NCBI GenBank assembly: GCA_003246765.1
Contig: QKDA01000168.1
Span: 1 to 45,837, forward strand
Reading direction: 5' to 3'
Source of the DNA: Spirochaetales bacterium
GTDB lineage: Bacteria > Spirochaetota > Spirochaetia > Treponematales > Treponemataceae
DNA length: 45,837 nt
The translations under genes were made by a program, and so were the position numbers. Below the pieces are notes generated by a model. It was not told the DNA's origin and ran no database searches. It saw only the letters and a list, made by a program, of their open reading frames with translations. The stretch's first letter is position 1, and every line of letters starts with the position of its first letter. Shown here one piece after another: positions 41,018 through 45,837 of this stretch.

Positions 41018-44000
41018 ATGAGATTCAACCGTTTTGGGCGTTTCTTAACCCTCCTTTTCCTTTGTGCCTTCTTTTCCACCGCCGCCGCGGCCCTTTCCGT
41101 CGGCACGAGCCCCGACCAAATGGTCATGGATCAATGGGACGACCGTACGGGGCTTCCCTCGAACAACGTGCTCGACGTCCTTCAGGACCGCAGGGGCTAC
41201 GTCTGGCTCGCCAGTTACGACGGCCTGGTTCGGTTTGACGGAAAGACCTTTGCCGTCATTACCAAGGAAAACCTCAACGGCTTTACCTCCAATTCCGCCC
41301 GGGTGCTCGCGGAAGCCCCCGACGGGACCCTGTGGATCGGCACGAATACCAGCGGGCTTTTTTCCTATTCCAACGGGAAATTCACGGGCTACGGCCTTGC
41401 GGACGGCTTGCCGGACCTTTCCATCCGCGCCCTGGGATTCGACCGTTTCGGAACCCTCTGGGTCGGTACCTCGGGAGGCCTCGCGGTCAGGAAGGACAAG
41501 GGCTTCGCTTCCCTGGGGGATGCGGGGGGAATCGTGACCTTCCTTCAGCCCCTGGACGACGGATCCCTTCTGGCGGGCATGAACACCAACGGCCTTTACC
41601 GCACGGGCCCCGAAGGCATCACCCCCTGGGTCCCGGCGGGGCTCGATCCGGAAACGGCGGCGGTACTTTCTTCCCGCTCCTTCACGTCCTCCCTTATCGA
41701 CAACTCCGGAAGGCTTTGGCTCGGCACTGCCTCGGGCACCATTCTGGTGTTCCGCGGGAACGCCCTGGTCAGCCGCTTTGACCTGCCCGAGCTGAAGGGC
41801 GCCACCGTCAAGGACTTTCTCCCGGACCGGGACGGAACCCTGTGGATCGCCACGGACAAGGGCCTCGCGTACGGGGGGCTTTCGGGTTTCGGGTTTTATA
41901 CCGAGGCCGAGGGTTTGCCCAACAACAGCGTCACCTCCCTCTGGCTCGACCGGGAGGGCAGTCTCTGGGCAGGCACGGACCGCGGGGGAATCGTGAAGTT
42001 CTCCCCGGGTAAATTCCTTAACCTCACGGTTCGCGACGGCCTGAAGGGCAACGCGGTAAACACCGTAGTCGAGGATTCCTACGGAAGCCTTTGGGTGGGA
42101 ACGGACCAAGGCCTCTCCGTGCTCTTCTCGGATACCGACCCCGCCGGGGCGGATTCTTCCGCCCCGAATTCCGCCCGACGGAAGGCGGTGGAACGGGTCC
42201 TTTCCGACATCGGCGGCGCCCGGATCCGTCAGATCAGGCTGGACTCGAGGGGGGCGCTCTGGTTTTCTACCTATTCGAATCAGGGACTCTACGTCTTTGA
42301 CGGAACTTCTTCCCGCAGCGTCTCCCAGGAACGGGGCCTGCAGGTCAGCCGGTTCAGGCTCTCCCTGGAAGATTCAAGGGGCCGCGTGTGGGCGGGCACC
42401 TCCGCGGGTCTCTGCCTGGTGGACGAGGGAAAGATCTTCACCCGCGCCGAGGGCTTGAAAAACGAGTTTATTCTCGGCCTTTCCGAGGACCGCCAGGGCA
42501 GGCTCTGGATCGGCCTCGACGGGGGCGGAGCCGCCCGGATGGAAGCGGACGGCTCGTTCACCTCCTGGACCACCGAAGACGGGCTCGCGGGCAACGTGGT
42601 ATTCCGCGTATTCGAGGATTCCGCGGGAAGGATATGGGCCTGTACCTCCGACGGGCTGTCCCTCATAGATCCCGCCGGGGGCGTGCGAAATTTCAGGACC
42701 ACCGACGGCATGCTCTCGGACACGGTATACGAGATCCTGCAGGAGGGCGCCTCGGGAAACCTCTGGGTGATAACGAGCCGCGGCGTGGCCGTTCTCGACC
42801 CGGCGGAGCTGGCGGCCCTCAAGCCGGGGGAAAAGATCGACAAAAAACGGGTGCGGGTCTTCAACCGGCTCGACGGCCTGGCGGGGCAGCCCGCGGCCAA
42901 TTCCTGGGCCTTTATAAACAGCGCCGGGGTTTTCTACTTTCCTACCATCGGGGGGCTTTCGGTGTACAACCCCCAATCGGTGGTGCTCAACCCGACCCCG
43001 CCGCCGGTTTACGTGGAAGAGGTGGTAATCGACGGACAGCCCGTGGATATCCCCTCGGACGGGAGTCCCGTGAGGGTCCCGGCGGGAACCAAACGCGTAA
43101 GCATCGGCTATACCGCCTTGAGTTTCATGATTCCCCAGAAGGTGGGCTTCCGCTACATGATGGAAGGTTACGACCGGGAAAGCCTCAACGCCTCGGGGGA
43201 ACGGTTCGCGGTGTACACCAACCTGCCCCCGGGAGGCTACCGCTTCCGGGTGGTGGCATGGAATAACGACGGAGTGGTCAACGAAACCGGCGCGGCCGTG
43301 TCCTTCCGCGTGCTTCCCCGCTTCTACCAACGGCCCTTCTTTATCCTGTTCCTGCTCGTGTTCCTTCCGGGGCTCGGGTATCTCGTGAACCTGGCCCGGC
43401 TCCGGGTGGAGACCCGCCGCCGGAACCACCTTGAGCGCCTCGTGGCGGACAGGACCGCGGATCTCGTGCGGGAGCGGGAACGGAGCGAGACCCTGCTCCT
43501 GAACGTGCTTCCCTCCCACGTCGCCGCGGAGCTGAAGAGCTCGGGACGGGCCGAGTCGAGGGTTCACAACGGGGTTACGGTGTTCGTGGCGGATATCGTG
43601 GGCTTTACCGAGAAGAGCTCGCGTCTAAGCCCGGACCAAACCATCGGCGAACTTAACGCCGTATTCGGCGCCTTCGACCGCATTATGGACGCCCACGGCT
43701 GCGAGAGAATCAAGACCGTGGGCGACGCCTACATCGCCGTGGCCCGCCTCGCTCCCTGCCAGGAATGCTCCACCGTGGAGGAGGATGCCCATCGCATCGC
43801 GGAGGCGGCCCTGGAGTGCGTGGCGTGGCTGGAATCCTACCGCTCGGGGGCTTCCATGCCCTGGGAGGTCCGCTGCGGCATGAATACCGGGCCCGTGGTC
43901 GGCGGCGTGGTAGGCACGAAGAAGTATATCTTCGATATTTTCGGCGACACCGTGAACATCGCTTTCAGGATGCAGGGAGAGTCGCTCCCGGGGGACATAA

Positions 44001-44119
44001 CCCTCTCCTCGGAAACCGCCGCGCTCCTGAAGGGCCGATTCGTTTTGGAAAACCGCGGACCCGCCGAGCTAAAGGGCAAGGGCTCGATGGAGCGGTGGAC
44101 CCTGCGGGGAAGGGCGTGA
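41018..44119 (+). CDS. Class III adenylate cyclase with periplasmic propeller sensor
   Basis: The 1033-residue protein has a signal anchor (about 8-28), a long array of two-component-type beta-propeller repeats (about 40-640; recurring GTLWIGT, DRxGxLWAGTD and GLPNNSV blades) and a Y_Y_Y domain (about 660-765). One membrane segment follows (about 770-790), then a coiled coil and a class III cyclase domain (about 845-1025). The cyclase residues look complete: metal Asp in FVADIVGFTE and VGDAYIAVA, the adenine-specifying Lys in IKTVGDAY and Asp in IFDIFGDTVN, plus NIAFR. The sensor half is the type usually attached to polysaccharide-sensing hybrid kinases, here wired to cAMP. A TTG start at 41000 was rejected in favour of the ATG six bases past the -10 box. 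Confidence 0.92.
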   Translation: MRFNRFGRFLTLLFLCAFFSTAAAALSVGTSPDQMVMDQWDDRTGLPSNNVLDVLQDRRGYVWLASYDGLVRFDGKTFAVITKENLNGFTSNSARVLAEAPDGTLWIGTNTSGLFSYSNGKFTGYGLADGLPDLSIRALGFDRFGTLWVGTSGGLAVRKDKGFASLGDAGGIVTFLQPLDDGSLLAGMNTNGLYRTGPEGITPWVPAGLDPETAAVLSSRSFTSSLIDNSGRLWLGTASGTILVFRGNALVSRFDLPELKGATVKDFLPDRDGTLWIATDKGLAYGGLSGFGFYTEAEGLPNNSVTSLWLDREGSLWAGTDRGGIVKFSPGKFLNLTVRDGLKGNAVNTVVEDSYGSLWVGTDQGLSVLFSDTDPAGADSSAPNSARRKAVERVLSDIGGARIRQIRLDSRGALWFSTYSNQGLYVFDGTSSRSVSQERGLQVSRFRLSLEDSRGRVWAGTSAGLCLVDEGKIFTRAEGLKNEFILGLSEDRQGRLWIGLDGGGAARMEADGSFTSWTTEDGLAGNVVFRVFEDSAGRIWACTSDGLSLIDPAGGVRNFRTTDGMLSDTVYEILQEGASGNLWVITSRGVAVLDPAELAALKPGEKIDKKRVRVFNRLDGLAGQPAANSWAFINSAGVFYFPTIGGLSVYNPQSVVLNPTPPPVYVEEVVIDGQPVDIPSDGSPVRVPAGTKRVSIGYTALSFMIPQKVGFRYMMEGYDRESLNASGERFAVYTNLPPGGYRFRVVAWNNDGVVNETGAAVSFRVLPRFYQRPFFILFLLVFLPGLGYLVNLARLRVETRRRNHLERLVADRTADLVRERERSETLLLNVLPSHVAAELKSSGRAESRVHNGVTVFVADIVGFTEKSSRLSPDQTIGELNAVFGAFDRIMDAHGCERIKTVGDAYIAVARLAPCQECSTVEEDAHRIAEAALECVAWLESYRSGASMPWEVRCGMNTGPVVGGVVGTKKYIFDIFGDTVNIAFRMQGESLPGDITLSSETAALLKGRFVLENRGPAELKGKGSMERWTLRGRA

Positions 44120-44140
44120 GTATTCGGGAATGACGCGCGT

Positions 44141-44322
44141 GAGCCGCGATGGAATCGCCTTCCAGCTTCGCGCGTCCTGCGCTCGGCTTCCAGGCCGCCT
44201 CGTTCGCTCTCGGCACATCCATGCGCCTCGCCCTCGCAGCGCTCGGGACGCTCTCTCGGTTCGAATCCATCGTGGCTAAGAATAAAAAAAAGACCCGACT
44301 CTTTCGAGTCAGGTCTTTTTTT
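44141..44322. repeat. 182-bp tandem repeat, copy 1
   Basis: It begins with a slightly diverged antisense copy of the tRNA-Lys 3' end (GAGCCGCGATGGAATCG). A GC-rich body of about 110 bases follows, then a sense copy of the tRNA 3' end (44258-44277: T-loop, 3' half of the T stem and acceptor 3' strand) and a bidirectional terminator. The next copy starts exactly 182 bases on. The body has open frames on both strands that do not look like genes. Confidence 0.9.
44284..44322. terminator. Bidirectional terminator in repeat copy 1
   Basis: A-rich GACC(C)GACTC pairs with GAGTC(A)GGTC across a TTTC loop, with one C-A mismatch, flanked by A runs upstream and T runs downstream. It can stop the adenylate cyclase transcript rightward and read-through from the tRNA side leftward. 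Confidence 0.8.
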
Positions 44323-44504
44323 GAGCCACGATGGATTCGCCTTCCAGCATCGCGCATCCTGCGCTCGGCTTCCAGGCCGCCTCGTTCGCTCTCGGCGCAT
44401 CCATGCGCCTCGCCCTCGCAGCGCTCGGGACGCTCTCTCGGTTCGAATCCATCGTGGCTAAGAATAAAAAAAGACCCGACTCTTTCGAGTCAGGTCTTTT
44501 TTTT
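44323..44504. repeat. 182-bp tandem repeat, copy 2
   Basis: This is nearly identical to copy 1. It begins with an exact antisense copy of the tRNA-Lys 3' end (GAGCCACGATGGATTCG), includes a sense copy at 44440-44459 and ends with the terminator directly before the real tRNA end at 44505. The tRNA gene is in effect the start of a third unit. Confidence 0.92.
44466..44504. terminator. Terminator of tRNA-Lys, repeat copy 2
   Basis: This is the same hairpin as at 44284-44322, with A and T runs on both sides. On the minus strand it lies immediately after the tRNA-Lys 3' end and is therefore its terminator; on the plus strand it can stop rightward transcription. Confidence 0.88.
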
Positions 44505-44576
44505 GAGCCACGATGGATTCGAACCATCGACCCACGCCTTAAAAGGGCGTTGCTCTACCTACTGAGCTAGTGGCCC
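44504..44576 (-). tRNA. tRNA-Lys (anticodon TTT)
   Basis: On the minus strand a 73-base cloverleaf is seen. The acceptor stem is GGGCCAC with GTGGCTC (one G-U pair), the D arm is AGCTCAGTAGGTAGAGC, the anticodon stem is ACGCC/GGCGT around the loop CTTTTAA (anticodon TTT), and the T arm is GATGG-TTCGAAT-CCATC. The discriminator base is A. CCA is not encoded, so it must be added after transcription. A textbook promoter lies upstream. Confidence 0.95.
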
Positions 44577-44596
44577 GTGCTCACGCAACGGTAAAC

Positions 44597-44625
44597 ATAG
44601 TACCGGAGCGCTCGAGGCGTGTCAA
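44597..44625 (-). promoter_or_regulatory. Strong promoter of tRNA-Lys
   Basis: On the minus strand a perfect TTGACA (44625-44620) and TACTAT (44602-44597) are 17 bases apart, about 20 bases before the tRNA 5' end. The -35 box contains the TGA stop codon of the upstream outer-membrane protein gene. Confidence 0.8.
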
Positions 44626-45782
44626 TACTCGAAGGTTAGGGCCAGGTCCATATTCAAAAGGGGCCGGGAACCCGGGTCGAGGCCGAGCTCGCTGCCGTAG
44701 AAGGCGAAGTCGAGCTGGAAGACCGTCAGGTCGAGGCCCAGTCCCGCGGCGAGATAAGTCTCGTTGATTCCCGCCCTCAGGCTCACCACGTCCAAAAGCA
44801 CGATCTCGGTACCCGCATACAGGTTCAGGATGGGGTTCCGGTAGATCGGATTGAGGATCTCCAAGGCGTTCCGGTAGTCGAGCATGACGTTCCAGGAGCT
44901 GATGGTCAGCCATCGGCGGGGAAGGGGTATCGAGGCGGAGACCCCCGCGGACAGATTGAGGGGGACCAGGGCGCTTACGGTGTCCGTTTCGGGGTTTGCC
45001 GCGAGATAGTCGTCGATTCCCGCGTAGCGGGTGGAAAAGGCCGGGGTGTAGAGGTCCCTGCAGACGAGACCCGCGGAGAAACGGCTGCCGTACCGGTACA
45101 TGAGCCCTGCGTCGACCCCGAAACCCGTGGAAAGCACCACCGGTATGCCGGCGGGGTCAAGGGACTCGATGGTGGAGAGGATACCCACAGCGGTTCCGCT
45201 TTGGTTAAGGAAGGTCTGGAAATAACCCTTCAGCTGGATTCCCGCCGCCAAGGAATGCTCCTTCTTCTCGTACACCGCGAGTCCGTAACCGCCGGTGAAG
45301 AGAATGTCCCCTCCCGCGAGGACCGAAGCCTTGGTCAGGGATGGGATATTGGCGGTGAGGCTGAAATCGTTGTAGATGCCGAAGCCGAAATTCCTGTCCA
45401 CGAGCCCGAAGGAAACGGGTCCCGTCATGTTGGATCCGATGTAGATTCCCTCGTTATCCGCCACGAGGCCGAGCATGGCGGCTACCATGTCGTCGGCCAG
45501 AATCGCCGCGGGAAGGTCGAAGAGGGGTCCGGAGGCCTTGAGGCCCAGCCTGGCGATGGACCAGGATTTTTCTACGTAGGCCAGGGCGGCGGGATTGGTC
45601 TGAAGGGTGTCGAAACCGGCGACCTGGGTCGCGTAGGGCCCCCCGGTCCCGCTCAGGCGGGGACTGACCGGCTCCGGGCAGAAGGGCTCAAAGCGGAAGC
45701 TCTGGGCTCCCGCCGTGCCGGCCGCGAATAGAAGTACCGCCGCGAAGAAGGGGGTTAAACCCTGTCGTACTGATGCTTGCAT
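44622..45782 (-). CDS. Predicted outer membrane beta-barrel protein, FadL/PorV/UPF0164-like
   Basis: The 386-residue protein has a signal peptide (about 1-26, ending GTAGA-Q). An N-terminal segment follows (SPRLSGTGGPYATQVAGFDTL, then NPAALAYVE), typical of FadL-like and treponemal UPF0164 proteins. The remainder shows alternating hydrophobic/polar stretches with frequent Gly and aromatic residues, ending in the aromatic residue of LALTFEY, as barrel proteins do. It probably forms an outer membrane channel for hydrophobic molecules or a surface structure; the cargo is unknown. It is preceded by 10 bases after another gene's stop and appears to be in an operon with it. Family assignment is by character, not by strong motif. 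Confidence 0.68.
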   Translation of the reverse strand: MQASVRQGLTPFFAAVLLFAAGTAGAQSFRFEPFCPEPVSPRLSGTGGPYATQVAGFDTLQTNPAALAYVEKSWSIARLGLKASGPLFDLPAAILADDMVAAMLGLVADNEGIYIGSNMTGPVSFGLVDRNFGFGIYNDFSLTANIPSLTKASVLAGGDILFTGGYGLAVYEKKEHSLAAGIQLKGYFQTFLNQSGTAVGILSTIESLDPAGIPVVLSTGFGVDAGLMYRYGSRFSAGLVCRDLYTPAFSTRYAGIDDYLAANPETDTVSALVPLNLSAGVSASIPLPRRWLTISSWNVMLDYRNALEILNPIYRNPILNLYAGTEIVLLDVVSLRAGINETYLAAGLGLDLTVFQLDFAFYGSELGLDPGSRPLLNMDLALTFEY

Positions 45783-45792
45783 TCCCTATCCC

Positions 45793-45837
45793 TTATCCTT
45801 GCGTGCCGCTGAGGAGATCCGTTAGGTCAAAGCCGCC
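45793..45837 (-). CDS. C-terminal end of an unidentified gene (partial)
   Basis: The last 14 codons and a TAA stop of a leftward gene are visible (…FDLTDLLSGTQG). It ends 10 bases before the outer membrane protein start, so the two are probably co-transcribed. Too little is present to identify the product. Confidence 0.55.
   Translation of the reverse strand, partial: GGFDLTDLLSGTQG

Noticed and set aside
44141-44504. CRISPR-like repeat array
   Set aside because: There are only two units of 182 bases with no unique spacers and no cas genes; the repeats are explained by tRNA-end duplication.
44149-44570. Plus- and minus-strand open frames over the 182-bp repeats and tRNA
   Set aside because: They read through tRNA sequence and terminators and match the spurious peptides typical of translated tRNA regions, with no start signals.

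Overview
The window is about 46 kb of GC-rich bacterial DNA that reads as a spirochaete, most likely Treponemataceae. The reasons are an expanded chemotaxis operon with a CheX-type CheY-P phosphatase, a ParA-like gene between cheR and cheB, a FadL/UPF0164-like outer membrane protein, a PEGA-type exported protein, a propeller-linked class III adenylate cyclase and treponeme-style aminoacyl-tRNA synthetases. The placement comes from gene content and protein character only; no database search was possible.

Layout. (1) 1-1404: an exported lipoprotein followed by a radical SAM enzyme with a SPASM-like tail; together they look like an 'rSAM/lipoprotein' maturation pair. The enzyme gene carries a frameshift and runs off the left edge. 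(2) 1495-3645: fusA with promoter and terminator. (3) 3643-4617: a two-gene unit, a membrane protein with a CheZ-like FQD motif plus a single-domain CheY. (4) 4601-19127: a leftward signalling operon in transcription order: receiver, hybrid kinase, receiver-HisKA_2 kinase, cheA, MCP, cheW, cheR, parA-like, unknown, cheB, cheD, cheY, cheX. The last eight joints are mostly 4-base ATGA overlaps. (5) 19176-30168: gltX, a 43-residue membrane protein, a diguanylate cyclase, glyS (disrupted), a ROK regulator with an aldo/keto reductase, carbonic anhydrase with nadE, and tyrS. (6) 30321-36134: an orphan ParB-like protein with a class A penicillin-binding protein, a PEGA/M23-LysM/membrane trio, and a ferredoxin. 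(7) 36195-44119: an AAA ATPase, an ATP-grasp enzyme with an unknown partner, and a divergent pair encoding a diguanylate cyclase and an adenylate cyclase. (8) 44141-45837: two 182-bp tandem repeats built on copies of the 3' end of the adjacent tRNA-Lys, then an outer membrane protein and the tail of another gene.

Together the genes describe a motile, envelope-sensing cell. The CheA pathway has several auxiliary receivers, two phosphatase candidates (CheX and the FQD protein), adaptation enzymes CheR/CheB/CheD and a ParA-like positioning ATPase. c-di-GMP and cAMP synthesis sit beside it in the window.

The most unusual themes are: a recurring promoter design in which a sigma70-like -10 box lies 6 to 10 bases before the start codon with no Shine-Dalgarno sequence (leaderless or nearly leaderless mRNAs for about seven genes); back-to-back promoters for the two second-messenger cyclases; tRNA-end-derived tandem repeats; a CheD with no ordinary start codon; and two disrupted genes (radical SAM, glyS) that may be real lesions or sequencing/assembly errors.
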